64,000 nt of DNA from Caulobacter segnis (GCF_019931575.1 NZ_CP082923.1:1612001-1676000); one strand, 5' to 3'. Positions 42,462-51,536 are shown, counted from the first letter of the stretch. Program-made: numbers and translations. The notes: generated from the sequence alone by a model not told the origin.

Positions 42462-44453
42462 TCAGGCGGCGTCGCGGATCTTGGTGGTGGGGCCGATCGG
42501 ACGGCCGTTGCGGGCGAACCAGCGGATCGGCGGCTCGCACGACGGGCCGAGGGCCGCGCGGACGATGGCCGGCGGGCGGCGCTCTTCCGGGGTCATGAAC
42601 AGGCCGTTGGTCTTCAGCTTCAGGCCGGCGACCTTGTGGGCGCCCAGCATGGTCAGCGGCACGGCCAGGACGAGACCCAGCAGGATCGGGGCGGTCGAGG
42701 TGAACAGGTCCGGCGTGAACCAGAAGATCCCGCCCAGGACCAGGCCCGTGGCGCTGACCCAGCCCATGGCGGCGCAGGCCTCCTTGAAGGCGACCTTGTC
42801 TGCGTCGCGGCGCTGGGTGGCCCAGCCGCCGACCTTGCCGGCCAGGATCTCGACGATGGCGCGGGTCTGGGTGAACATCAGCATCGGGGCGACCAGAGCC
42901 GAGAGCAGCATCTCGACGGCGAGGCCGGCGGCGATGCGGCGCTTGCCGCCGAAGCCCTTGGTCTCGTGCTTGCGCGAGAAGACCAGGATCGAACCCATGA
43001 TCTTGGGCCCGAACAGCAGCAGGAAGGTGATGATCATCGCCCAGGCGGTGGCCTGGATCTCGCGCCAGTCGATCAGAGCGTGCGCGGCGGCCTGCAGGTC
43101 GGCCATGGTGAAGGCCGCCTTCTTCAGCTCGGGCATCAGGGCGCGCGAGGTGATGCCGGCCGACAGGGCGATGAACCACAGCGGCGACAGGGCGTAGCTC
43201 AGCACGCCGATCACCAGGTGCAGGCGGCTCATCCAGTGCAGGCCGGGCAGAGCGACCAGCGGCACGTGCTGGACGTTGCCCCGGCACCAGCGGCGGTCGC
43301 GGGTGGCGAAGTCCAGCAGGTTCGAGGGGCTCTCCTCGTACGAGCCTTCCAGATAGGGGGCCAGGTGGACGCTCCAGCCGCCGCGGCGCAGCAGGGCGCT
43401 TTCCAGGGCGTCGTGGCTCATCACCTCGCCGCCGAACGGCTTGGGGCCGGCCAGGTGCGGCAGGCCGCAGGTCTCGGCGAAGGCGCGGGTGCGGACGATG
43501 GCGTTGTGGCCCCAGAAGGAGCTCTCCGAACCCGACCACCAGGCCAGGCCCGTCCAGGCGACGCGGCCGTACAGGCGCGTGGCGAACTGCAGGGTGCGGG
43601 CGAAGATCGTCTGGGCGTTGATGATCATCGGCATGGTCTGGATCAGACCTGCGCCCGGGTGACGCTCCATGGCGTCGGCCAGGCGGACCATGGCCTCGCC
43701 GGTCATCAGGCTGTCGGCGTCCAGAACCAGCATGTGCTCGTAGGCGCTGCCCCAGCGGCGCACCCAGTCGGCCACGTTGCCGGCCTTGCGGCCCGTGTTT
43801 TCCTTGCGGACGCGATAGAAGACGTTGCTGTGGGCCTCGCGGCGGAAGCGGGCGAAGCAGGCCTGCTCGGCCAGGGCCACCTGGGCGTCGCGGGTGTCGC
43901 TGAGGACGAAGATGTCGAAGTGCCGGCTCATGCCCGTCTCGGCGATCGAGGCGTCCATGGCGCGCAGGCGGGCGAAGACGGCGGCGGCGTCCTCGTTATG
44001 GACCGGCATCAGGATGGCGGTGCGGGTGTGCAGCTTGGGCATCGGCGCCTCGCTGTCGATACCCAGCGGGTCCTTGGGCTTGCCCAGCAGGATCACGAAG
44101 CCGGCCACAGCCGTGCAGAACCACAGCGACAGGGCCAGGAACAGCGGGGCCAGCAGGGTCAGGACCACGCCTTCCAGGCGGGTGACGCCGCCCAGGGCCA
44201 CGGTGTCGAAGGTGGCCTTCCAGCCGGCGAAGCCCATGACGATCGTCGCCAGGGCCACGATCCAGCGACGCATGGTCATGTCGGCGACCAGGGCGGCGGC
44301 GCGGCGCGAGCCGCCCTGCCAGAAACCCAGCGGCTGGACTGGCATGGCCAGCGGCGCCTCGGCCGGGATCTCGACGGTTTCGCGGCGGACGACCTGATCG
44401 AGGGTCACGCTCGTGGAGGAGCGCACGTCGAAGAGGGCGGAGCGATCGCTCAT
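42462..44453 (-). CDS. opgH: Glucans biosynthesis glucosyltransferase H (OpgH/MdoH)
   Basis: A 663-residue inner-membrane GT2 glucosyltransferase that builds the beta-1,2-linked backbone of osmoregulated periplasmic glucans from UDP-glucose. Catalytic elements are visible: LSDTRD, VLDADSLMTG and the RRWCRGN box of processive GT2 enzymes, flanked by N-terminal (2) and C-terminal (about 5-6) membrane segments. It lacks the usual opgG partner next to it. OpgH in Caulobacter has been reported as important for cell shape. A single-gene unit with a long upstream leader. Confidence 0.93.
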   Translation of the reverse strand: MSDRSALFDVRSSTSVTLDQVVRRETVEIPAEAPLAMPVQPLGFWQGGSRRAAALVADMTMRRWIVALATIVMGFAGWKATFDTVALGGVTRLEGVVLTLLAPLFLALSLWFCTAVAGFVILLGKPKDPLGIDSEAPMPKLHTRTAILMPVHNEDAAAVFARLRAMDASIAETGMSRHFDIFVLSDTRDAQVALAEQACFARFRREAHSNVFYRVRKENTGRKAGNVADWVRRWGSAYEHMLVLDADSLMTGEAMVRLADAMERHPGAGLIQTMPMIINAQTIFARTLQFATRLYGRVAWTGLAWWSGSESSFWGHNAIVRTRAFAETCGLPHLAGPKPFGGEVMSHDALESALLRRGGWSVHLAPYLEGSYEESPSNLLDFATRDRRWCRGNVQHVPLVALPGLHWMSRLHLVIGVLSYALSPLWFIALSAGITSRALMPELKKAAFTMADLQAAAHALIDWREIQATAWAMIITFLLLFGPKIMGSILVFSRKHETKGFGGKRRIAAGLAVEMLLSALVAPMLMFTQTRAIVEILAGKVGGWATQRRDADKVAFKEACAAMGWVSATGLVLGGIFWFTPDLFTSTAPILLGLVLAVPLTMLGAHKVAGLKLKTNGLFMTPEERRPPAIVRAALGPSCEPPIRWFARNGRPIGPTTKIRDAA

Positions 44454-44586
44454 ATCGTCAGATCTCGGACTTTTCCGGCGAGCCGGGCTCTCTCCGCGTG
44501 TTTCGACGCCTAGAGCCTCTTTCCGCCCCGCCGCGCCTCCGCTAGGGGAGGGTGATGGGGTGTGTGACGGCTCCGTGACGGTCGAA

Positions 44587-44610
44587 AACCGGCGTGGAGA
44601 GCCGCCGGTT
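44587..44610. terminator. Inverted repeat resembling a bidirectional terminator
   Basis: AACCGGCG (44587-44594) pairs perfectly with CGCCGGTT (44603-44610) across an 8-base loop. Plus-strand T-rich sequence (GTTTCTT) and minus-strand TTTT flank it. It sits in the 287-base gap between the divergently transcribed opgH and lipoprotein genes, where a terminator is unexpected. A regulatory hairpin in a leader is an alternative. Confidence 0.4.
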
Positions 44611-44740
44611 GTTTCTTAGAGTAAAACTTCGATCACAAATTCGCTACCAGAAATCACGTCGATTTCGCAGGTGCGAGAAAAAACATTGCAAACGCGCCGC
44701 GCGAGCGGCGCTCGCCCATCTGGGGAATTTCTGTAAGGCT

Positions 44741-45088
44741 ATGAATTTCCGACACTTTATCGCAATTATCGCCATGTTGGGCTTGGCCGGGTGCGGAAAA
44801 GCTTCACAGGAAGGCCATTCAAATCCGACCGTGGTTCAGGCCATGCCGTCGACGGAATCGCTGCCGGCCTATGACGCTCAGGGGGTGGTTTCGAGCCTGG
44901 ACGGCCAGATTCTCACGCTCGATCACGACGGCGCGAGCGCGGCGGGCCTCAAGCCTGGCCGCGACCAGTTCAAGGTCTATGCCGACGTGATCGCCGAAGC
45001 GCCGATCACGCCCGGCGCGCGGGTGAAGTTCCAGTTCAAGAAGACCTCGACGGGGCTCGAGGTGTCGAAGCTCGAGCCCCGCGGCTGA
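44741..45088 (+). CDS. CusF-like lipoprotein lacking the copper-binding residues
   Basis: A 115-residue lipoprotein: signal with lipobox LAGC, lipidation at the cysteine about residue 17. The mature part resembles the small beta-barrel of CusF/CopK copper chaperones (GVVSSLDGQILTLDHDG then PGARVKFQFKK). The Met and Trp ligands of CusF are missing at the expected place (GRDQFKV instead of MTMxF), so copper binding is doubtful. Start at the ATG of MNFRHFIAI. The longer upstream frame has no such signal. Confidence 0.75.
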   Translation: MNFRHFIAIIAMLGLAGCGKASQEGHSNPTVVQAMPSTESLPAYDAQGVVSSLDGQILTLDHDGASAAGLKPGRDQFKVYADVIAEAPITPGARVKFQFKKTSTGLEVSKLEPRG

Positions 45089-45094
45089 CGGGCC

Positions 45095-46120
45095 CTACGC
45101 CAGCTTCACCAGCATCTTCCCCAGGTTCTCGCCCGAGAACAGCTTGAGGAAGGCGTCCGGGGCGCGCTCGACGCCGTTCTCGACCGTCTCCTTCCAGGTG
45201 ATCTTCCCGGCCTTGATCCACTCGCTCATGTCCTTGGCGAACTGCGGGAACAGGTCGTAGTGGTTGGAGACGATGAAGCCCTCCAGGCGCAGGCTCTTGC
45301 CGACGGCCAGGATGATGTTGGGCGGGCCTTCCGGCTTACCGGTCTCGTTGTACTGCGAGATCATCCCGCACAGGGCGAAGCGGGCGAAGGGACGGGCCGA
45401 ATTCAGCGCCGCCTCCAGGTGCACGCCGCCGACGTTCTCGAAATAGACGTCGATGCCCTTGGGGGCGACCTTGGCCAGTTCGGCGACGACGTCGGGCGTG
45501 GCCTTGTAGTCGATGACATGGTCGACGCCGATCGACTTGAGGAACGCCACCTTTTCGGGCCCGCCGGCCGAGCCGATCACAGTGTGGCCTTTCAGCTTGG
45601 CGACCTGGCAGACGACCGAGCCCACCGCGCCGGCGGCGGCCGAGACGAAGACCACGTCGCCGTCCTTCAGTGCGGCCACGCGCAACAGGCCGACATAGGC
45701 GGTCATGCCCGGCATGCCGGCCACACCCAGGAAGGCCTGGGGCGGGATGCCGTGGGTGTCGATCTTGGTGATCGCGCCCATGCCGGCGGCGGCCAGCGAC
45801 TTCGGATGGGCGTTGAAGGCTTCACGCCAGCCGAACATCGAGTTGACGATGTCGCCCGGCTTGAAGTCCGGGTCGTTGGAGGCGGTGATCTCGCCGATCG
45901 CGCCGCCCTGCAGGGCCTGGCCGATCTGGAACGGCGGCACGTAGCTGGGCCGGTCGTACATGCGGCCGCGCATGTAGGGGTCGACCGACATCCAGAGGTT
46001 TTTCACCTGCACCTCGCCATCGCCCGGGGCGGGCAGTTCGACGCTGGCCACCTCGAAGTCCGAGGCCTTGGGCAGGCCCACGGGACGGCTTTTCAGACGG
46101 ATCTCGCGCGACGTGGTCAT
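45095..46120 (-). CDS. NADP-dependent medium-chain oxidoreductase (curcumin reductase/PTGR type)
   Basis: A 341-residue zinc-independent MDR protein of the prostaglandin reductase/YncB-CurA group. It begins with MSVDPYMRGRMYD, then has the nucleotide-binding AAAGAVGSVVCQVAKLKG and ENVGGVHLEAAL. Reduces activated double bonds of enones using NADPH. A TetR-like operator lies about 40 bases upstream. It is convergent with the CusF-like lipoprotein gene with 6 bases between. Confidence 0.92.
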   Translation of the reverse strand: MTTSREIRLKSRPVGLPKASDFEVASVELPAPGDGEVQVKNLWMSVDPYMRGRMYDRPSYVPPFQIGQALQGGAIGEITASNDPDFKPGDIVNSMFGWREAFNAHPKSLAAAGMGAITKIDTHGIPPQAFLGVAGMPGMTAYVGLLRVAALKDGDVVFVSAAAGAVGSVVCQVAKLKGHTVIGSAGGPEKVAFLKSIGVDHVIDYKATPDVVAELAKVAPKGIDVYFENVGGVHLEAALNSARPFARFALCGMISQYNETGKPEGPPNIILAVGKSLRLEGFIVSNHYDLFPQFAKDMSEWIKAGKITWKETVENGVERAPDAFLKLFSGENLGKMLVKLA

Positions 46121-46158
46121 GACGTTCCTCCCCTTGGCTTGGCCAAGCGTTGCTAATT

Positions 46159-46172
46159 TAAACGGATGTTTA
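46159..46172. promoter_or_regulatory. Candidate TetR-type operator
   Basis: TAAAC-GGAT-GTTTA, a perfect 5-bp inverted repeat with a 4-base centre, about 40 bases upstream of the MDR oxidoreductase start and 63 bases upstream of the divergent Gfo/Idh gene. TetR-family repressors commonly control such oxidoreductases. No regulator gene is beside it. Confidence 0.45.
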
Positions 46173-46234
46173 GCGCGCCCTTACGGAAGGCTCCAGTCCT
46201 TCTATGCGATGACGAAGCGCGGTAGACAGTCGGC

Positions 46235-47152
46235 ATGACTCAAGACCTGAAGGCGGGCGTCGTCGGCGCCGGAGTGTTCGGCGGCTATCACGCCAAGAAG
46301 TACGCCGAGCTGGAGGGCGTGACCCTGGTCGGCGTGTACGACGTCGACCTGGCCCGCGCCCAGGCCCTGGCCGGCCCGCTGGGCGCCCAGGCCTTCGACG
46401 ACATGGACGCCTTCCTGGCCGCCGTCGACGTGGTCACGGTCGCCGCGCCAGCCGTCCACCACGCCGCGCCCGCCCTGGCCGCGCTGAAGGCGGGCAAGCC
46501 GGTCTATTCCGAAAAGCCCCTGGCCGTGACGCCGGAGGACGCCGACAAGATGGTCGCCGTCGCCGCATGGGCGGGCCTGCCGCTGGCTTGCGGCCACCAG
46601 GAACGGGTGGTGTTCCAGGCCATGGGCCTCTTGGACATTCCCGAGCAGCCGCTGCGCCTGGAAGCCGTCCGCCGGGGTACGCCCTCGGACCGCAACCTGG
46701 ACGTCTCGGTGGTGCTGGACCTGATGATCCACGACATCGACCTGGCTCTGGCGCTCTGCGACGGCGAGCCGATCGCGGTGGAGGCCGAGGGGGCGATCAC
46801 CCGCTCGACCTCTCTGGATTGGGTGAAGGCCGAGGCCACTTTCGACAACGGCTTCACGGCCGTGTTCGACAGCTCGCGCGTGGCCGAGGCCCGCGAGCGG
46901 ACCATGAAGGTCGTCTATCCCTCGGGCGAGGTCGAGATCGACTTCCTGGCCCGCACCTTCCGCAACACCACCCCATTCCCGCTGATCGAGAACTTCACCG
47001 AGACGCCGGCCGGCAAGGACCCGCTGGGTCTGTCGGTGGCGGGCTTCCTGAAGGCCGTGCGCGGCGAGGCCCCCCGGCCGGTGGTGAGTGGCGAGGAGGC
47101 CGCCCGGGCGCTGGACCTGGCCCTGGCCGTCGAGCAGGCGGCGGAAGCCTAG
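46235..47152 (+). CDS. Gfo/Idh/MocA family oxidoreductase
   Basis: A 305-residue NAD(P)-dependent dehydrogenase with an N-terminal Rossmann fold (GAGVFGGYHAKKY, then the typical SEKPLA lysine motif) and a C-terminal beta-sheet substrate domain. Likely acts on a sugar or inositol-type alcohol. The substrate is unknown. It is divergent from the MDR gene and followed by a LysE-type exporter gene 30 bases downstream. Confidence 0.9.
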   Translation: MTQDLKAGVVGAGVFGGYHAKKYAELEGVTLVGVYDVDLARAQALAGPLGAQAFDDMDAFLAAVDVVTVAAPAVHHAAPALAALKAGKPVYSEKPLAVTPEDADKMVAVAAWAGLPLACGHQERVVFQAMGLLDIPEQPLRLEAVRRGTPSDRNLDVSVVLDLMIHDIDLALALCDGEPIAVEAEGAITRSTSLDWVKAEATFDNGFTAVFDSSRVAEARERTMKVVYPSGEVEIDFLARTFRNTTPFPLIENFTETPAGKDPLGLSVAGFLKAVRGEAPRPVVSGEEAARALDLALAVEQAAEA

Positions 47153-47182
47153 CGGGCGATCCTCTCGTGAGCGGAGCCGCCG

Positions 47183-47827
47183 ATGCCGCATGAGGCCTGG
47201 CCCGTCGATCCCGGCGCGATCGCGCCGTTCCTCGCGGCGGTGATCCTGATCGAGCTGACGCCCGGTCCCAACATGGGCTACCTCGCCGGGCTGTCGGCCG
47301 TCGAGGGACGCCGCGCGGGCCTGGTCACCGTGGCCGGGATCACCTGCGGCCTCCTGGTCTACATGCTGGCCTCGGCGGCGGGGGTGACCAAGGTCCTGGG
47401 CGCGCATCGCCCGCTGTACGAACTGCTGCGCTGGGCGGGCGTGGCCTATGTCGCGTGGCTAGCGCTCGACGCCTGGCGCGGCGGCGAGAAGGCCGAGACC
47501 GTCCCCGGCCGCGTCACGGACTGGACCCTGTTCCGCAATGGGCTGTTGGCCAATCTCCTGAACCCGAAGGCTGCCCTGTTCTACGTGACCCTGCTGCCGG
47601 GGTTCGTGCAGCCGGGGCACGCCTCGCCCATGGCGCAGGCCCTGATCCTGGGCGGGATCCATATCCTGGTCAGCATCGCTGTGCACGGCGGCATCGTGCT
47701 GTCGTCCGACGGCCTGGCCCGGCGGATCGCCGCCGTCGGCGACGGCGTCCGGGCGCGGCGGATCTTCGCGATCGCCCTGCTGGCCACCGCCGTCTGGATC
47801 GCCTTCGAGACGCGCCCTACAGGCTGA
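47183..47827 (+). CDS. LysE/RhtB family amino acid exporter
   Basis: A 214-residue inner-membrane transporter with six hydrophobic segments and the family signature TPGPNMGYLAGLS near residue 30 and NLLNPKAALFY in the middle. Exports amino acids or homoserine lactone-type molecules. The substrate is unknown. Its 3' end overlaps the convergent kup gene by 11 bases. Confidence 0.93.
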   Translation: MPHEAWPVDPGAIAPFLAAVILIELTPGPNMGYLAGLSAVEGRRAGLVTVAGITCGLLVYMLASAAGVTKVLGAHRPLYELLRWAGVAYVAWLALDAWRGGEKAETVPGRVTDWTLFRNGLLANLLNPKAALFYVTLLPGFVQPGHASPMAQALILGGIHILVSIAVHGGIVLSSDGLARRIAAVGDGVRARRIFAIALLATAVWIAFETRPTG

Positions 47828-49784
47828 CCTGGGTCCCCAGTTCGACCACGCGGCCAGGCGGCAGGTGGAAGAAGGTGGTCGGGTCGGCGGCGTTGCGGGT
47901 CAGGAAGGTGAACAGCTTGCGCTTCCAGCTGGGCAGGGCGTCGCTGGCCGTCGACGGCACGATCGTGCGGCGGCTGACGAAGAACGACGTGCTCATGATG
48001 TCGAACTTCAGGCCCTGCTTGCGGCAGGCGGCCAGGGCCTGCGGGATGTTCGGGCTCTCCATGTAGCCGTAGCGCAGCGAGATCAGCCACCAGCGGTCGT
48101 CTAGGGCGCGGGTCTCGATCCGTTCGTCGTCGGGCACGTAGGGGCGGGTCTCGTTGACGATGGTGAGAAGCACGTTGCGCTCGTGCAGCACCTTGAAGTG
48201 CTTGAGGCTGTGCATCAGGGCCGGCGGGGTGGTGTCCGGGTCCGAGGTCAGGAACACGGCCGTGCCGGGCGTCGAGGCCGTCGAGCGGCGCAGGATCATC
48301 TCGCGGAAGTCGGCGAAAGGCAGGCCATCCTTGCTGAGCTTGGCCCGCAGGCGCTCGGTGGCGGTGACGAAGATCGACATCAGCAGGCACAGGCCCGCGC
48401 CCAGGGCCAGCGGGGCCCAGCCGCCGGTCAGCACCTTGAGCAGGTTGGCGGTGAAGAAGGTCAGGTCCAGCAGCAGCAGCGGCACGATCAGCGCCAGGGC
48501 CGCCCACAGGCTCCACTTCCAGACGTGGCGCACGACGATGAAGGCCAGCAGGGTAGTCACCACCATCGTGCCCGTCACCGAGATGCCGTAGGCGTGGGCC
48601 AGCGAGGACGACGAGCGGAACGACAGCACCACCAGCACGACGCCGACGAACAACAGCCAGTTGATCGGGGCGACATAGATCTGGCCGGCCTCGGTCTTCG
48701 AGGTGATCTTGATGTCCATGCGCGGCAGCAGGCCCAGCTGGATCGCCTGCTGGGTCAGCGAGAAGGCGCCGGTGATCACCGCCTGGCTGGCGATGACGGT
48801 GGCGACGGCCGAAAACAGCACCAGGCCCAGGCGCCACTGGTGCGGGGCCATCAGGAAGAACCAGTCGGCGTTGGGCAGGGCGTTTCCGGAGGCCTCGGCG
48901 ACGGCCAGCGCCTTCGAGGCCAGGGCCGCCTGGCCGAAATAGTTCAGGGCCAGCATCGGCAGGGCCAGGGCGAACCACGACAACTGGATCGGTCCCCGGC
49001 CGAAGTGGCCCATGTCGGCGGTCAGGGCCTCGGCCCCGGTCACGGTCAGGAACACCGCGCCCATCACCAGGAAGCCGGTCAGTCCGTGATGGGTCAGGAA
49101 ATAGACGGCGTAGGTCGGCGAGATCGCGCCCAGCACGCTGGGGTCGTCCTTGATGTGCCAGACGCCCATCGCGCCCAGGCACAGGAACCAGCAGACCATG
49201 ATCGGCCCGAAGATCCCGGCCACCTTCGCCGTCCCCTTGGCCTGGAACGAGAAGAGGGCGGTCAGGATCACCAGGCTGACGACGATGACCTCCTGGGTCC
49301 CGAACCAGTGCTCGAAACCCCTGACCGACTTCAGACCCTCGACGGCGGAAAGCACCGAGACCGCCGGGGTGATGACGCCATCGCCGTAGAACAGGGCCGC
49401 GCCGATGGCGCCGAGGGCGAAGATCAGGCCGGTGCGACCGGCCGCGCCCTGCTGGGCCAGGGCCATCAGCGACAGCACCCCGCCTTCGCCCTTGTTGGAG
49501 GCGCGCATGAGGAACAGGACGTACTTGACCGTCACGACCAGGATCAGCGCCCACAGGGCCAGGGACAGCACGCCCATGATCTCGGGGCGGACCAGGCCGT
49601 CGCGGGCGGCTTCGGCCAGCGCATCGCGGAAGGCGTAGAGAGGGCTGGTGCCGATGTCGCCGAACACGACGCCCACGCTGCCCAGCGCCAACGGCCAGAA
49701 ACGCGAGGCCGCGTGACCGGTGTGGTGGGTTTGGGTTGTGGGGGTGTCGGAGACGGATGCGGCGAGGGGGTCTTGGCCCGCCAT
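47817..49784 (-). CDS. kup: Low-affinity potassium uptake protein Kup
   Basis: A 655-residue K+/H+ symporter with 12 transmembrane helices and a cytosolic C-terminal domain. Family signatures: FGDIGTSPLYAFRDAL near the N terminus, YGDGVITPAVSVLSAVEG, and the C-terminal YMESPNIPQALAACR. A short poorly conserved N terminus precedes the first helix. It is a single-gene unit. A leader hairpin lies just upstream of the start codon. Confidence 0.95.
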   Translation of the reverse strand: MAGQDPLAASVSDTPTTQTHHTGHAASRFWPLALGSVGVVFGDIGTSPLYAFRDALAEAARDGLVRPEIMGVLSLALWALILVVTVKYVLFLMRASNKGEGGVLSLMALAQQGAAGRTGLIFALGAIGAALFYGDGVITPAVSVLSAVEGLKSVRGFEHWFGTQEVIVVSLVILTALFSFQAKGTAKVAGIFGPIMVCWFLCLGAMGVWHIKDDPSVLGAISPTYAVYFLTHHGLTGFLVMGAVFLTVTGAEALTADMGHFGRGPIQLSWFALALPMLALNYFGQAALASKALAVAEASGNALPNADWFFLMAPHQWRLGLVLFSAVATVIASQAVITGAFSLTQQAIQLGLLPRMDIKITSKTEAGQIYVAPINWLLFVGVVLVVLSFRSSSSLAHAYGISVTGTMVVTTLLAFIVVRHVWKWSLWAALALIVPLLLLDLTFFTANLLKVLTGGWAPLALGAGLCLLMSIFVTATERLRAKLSKDGLPFADFREMILRRSTASTPGTAVFLTSDPDTTPPALMHSLKHFKVLHERNVLLTIVNETRPYVPDDERIETRALDDRWWLISLRYGYMESPNIPQALAACRKQGLKFDIMSTSFFVSRRTIVPSTASDALPSWKRKLFTFLTRNAADPTTFFHLPPGRVVELGTQVSL

Positions 49785-49801
49785 TTAAAGCTCGAGGCTC
49801 C

Positions 49802-49835
49802 AAAGCGCCGGCTCACGTCCGGCCGGCGGCGCTTT
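49802..49835 (-). promoter_or_regulatory. Hairpin in the kup leader
   Basis: AAAGCGCCG (49802-49810) pairs with CGGCGCTTT (49827-49835) around a 16-base centre that can form a further short GC stem. On the minus strand it lies about 18 bases before the kup ATG and would be in its 5' leader. The role is unknown. Confidence 0.35.
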
Positions 49836-49898
49836 ACGCTCGTGTGTGCGTCGCAGCAATCGAAAAGGCGAAGTTCCCGAAAGCGTGATCGTCATGGA

Positions 49899-50891
49899 TC
49901 AGTCGTCCAGGTCGAACGGCAGCTCGTCCTGGTCGCTGGGGGTTTCGCGCCGAGCCTTCGAGACGGGCTTGTAGCTCGGTTCCGGGGGCGGGACGGGCGC
50001 GACGTCCTCGTCGTCCCAGGGCGGATCGCCGAACATGTCCAGCTCGGCCTCCCGGGCGGGCGGCGGCGGCGGGACGGGCGGCGCCGGAGGCGGGGTGGTC
50101 GGACGCGAGACCGGCCGGGCGGCGGTCAGCGGGATGTCGTCGAACGACGAGCGGCGCGACAGCGGTGGCGGGGTGTCGGGCAGGGGCGGCGGCGACTGGA
50201 AGTCGTCGTCCTCGATCTCGTCATCGAACGGTTCGACGAAGGGCTGGGGGGGCGGCTCGTGGGGCGGCTCGGGGCGTGGCGCGGGCGCGGCGGCGGCCGG
50301 ACGCGGCGTGACCGGCGTCGAGGCCTGAGCGGCGGCGGGCGGCGCGGCGGGCGCGGGGCGCGGCGGCAGCGGGCGGCGGACGATGGCCTCGCAGCGGGCC
50401 AGCCAGCGGTTGGCCTCCTGCACCAGCTCGGCCGGCGAGCGGCTCTCGCGGCGCAGTTCGTCGCCGGGGACCCACAGCTCGAGCGCGAAGTCGGGATGGC
50501 GCGGATCGTCGAACACCAGGCGCAGAGTGACGGTCTCGGCCTGAGGCGACACATGGTCGATGGCCCGGCGGCTTTCGCCCCGGAACACCCGGCCCATCAC
50601 CTGGCCGTCGATCAGCAGTTCGGCGCCCACCAGCTCGTCGAGGCGGTAGAGCAGGCACCAGCCGCCCCGGTCCCACGCCACGGCCATCAGGTTGGTGGCG
50701 AACGAGAAGCCCGCGCCGCGTCCGCGTCCTCGGGCGACGACCACCCCTTCCGGTTCGCCCTTCAGGACGTTGCGCAGGGCCCGGCGGATGCGCCGGTCCT
50801 CGTCGCCGTACCAGATGGCCAGGCTGCCCAGGAACGTCACCGCCGACCCGGCGATGGCCACGAACAGCAAAAGACGCGCGAGCTCGCTCAT
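49899..50891 (-). CDS. Membrane-anchored proline-rich hypothetical protein
   Basis: A 330-residue protein with one N-terminal membrane helix (about residues 5-27), a folded cytoplasmic domain (about 35-180: a KGEPEGVVVARGRGRGAGFS segment, LIDGQVMGRVFRGESRRAI) and a long disordered tail (about 180-330) made of Pro, Ala, Asp and Glu with runs such as PPPPPA. No known family is recognised. The pattern suggests a scaffold or signalling anchor. Encoded alone between kup and another small hypothetical. Confidence 0.65.
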   Translation of the reverse strand: MSELARLLLFVAIAGSAVTFLGSLAIWYGDEDRRIRRALRNVLKGEPEGVVVARGRGRGAGFSFATNLMAVAWDRGGWCLLYRLDELVGAELLIDGQVMGRVFRGESRRAIDHVSPQAETVTLRLVFDDPRHPDFALELWVPGDELRRESRSPAELVQEANRWLARCEAIVRRPLPPRPAPAAPPAAAQASTPVTPRPAAAAPAPRPEPPHEPPPQPFVEPFDDEIEDDDFQSPPPLPDTPPPLSRRSSFDDIPLTAARPVSRPTTPPPAPPVPPPPPAREAELDMFGDPPWDDEDVAPVPPPEPSYKPVSKARRETPSDQDELPFDLDD

Positions 50892-50933
50892 AGTGGACGC
50901 AGGCTAGCGAGAGTCCTGATTCCGAAACAGGGG

Positions 50934-51473
50934 TCAGGGGCGAGCGTTTCCGACGCAGGCGTCGCCGGCGTTGGGAACCAGCGATAGCTGCATCTTGGGC
51001 CGGCGGGGCGCGCTCGAGGTCGAGATCAGCACCGCCATACGGCGACCGCCGATCGTGACGCAGTGGCTCTCCTGCCGGAACGAGCCGACGGAATCACGCG
51101 AGCCGGGGCCGCTGTCGACCAGCGGGGTCGTCGGGGCCTCGGTGGCCAGGAGCAACAGGGCCATCTCGCGCAGCCGTTCGGGGTCGCCGTCCATGACCCG
51201 CATGTAGCACCCGACCTGGGGCGGCGTGTCGCTCATCAGCACCGTGCCCGCGCCGTTCATCCGGTAGATCCCGCGCTTGCGATCGACCAGGAGGATGAAC
51301 GCGTTGGGCGTGTCAGCCAGCTTGGCCTTGCGGCGTACGGCGGCCAGGCATCCGTGGGTGAGGGCGTACCGTGCGGACTCCGTCGGAGAGACCAGGGCCG
51401 AAAAGGGCGGGGTGGGGCTTTTCGGCGGCGCGGCCGGCGCGGCCTGGGCCAACATCAGAAGAACAGCGAGCAT
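50934..51473 (-). CDS. Exported hypothetical protein
   Basis: A 179-residue protein with a short signal-like N terminus (MLAVLLMLAQAAPAAP). The mature chain has four cysteines (HGCL, VGCYMRV, SHCVTIG and a C-terminal DACVG) that could form two disulfides, and an RRMAVLISTSSAP strand. No family is recognised. It lies 42 bases upstream of the proline-rich gene on the same strand and may be co-transcribed with it. Confidence 0.68.
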   Translation of the reverse strand: MLAVLLMLAQAAPAAPPKSPTPPFSALVSPTESARYALTHGCLAAVRRKAKLADTPNAFILLVDRKRGIYRMNGAGTVLMSDTPPQVGCYMRVMDGDPERLREMALLLLATEAPTTPLVDSGPGSRDSVGSFRQESHCVTIGGRRMAVLISTSSAPRRPKMQLSLVPNAGDACVGNARP

Positions 51474-51536
51474 GCGAACCTCCGAAGTGAGTGCTCACAT
51501 ACTTCTCGCTAAACCTGAGGTTTGTCGAGGTCGCTT

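Noticed and set aside
39031..43197. 1388-codon plus-strand open frame
   Set aside because: It runs across genes on both strands (SDR, MATE, hypothetical, opgH) that have clear family motifs; its composition is that of a shadow frame.
48183..50987. 934-codon plus-strand open frame opposite kup
   Set aside because: Antisense of kup and the proline-rich gene, His/Gln/Arg-rich, no recognised domain.
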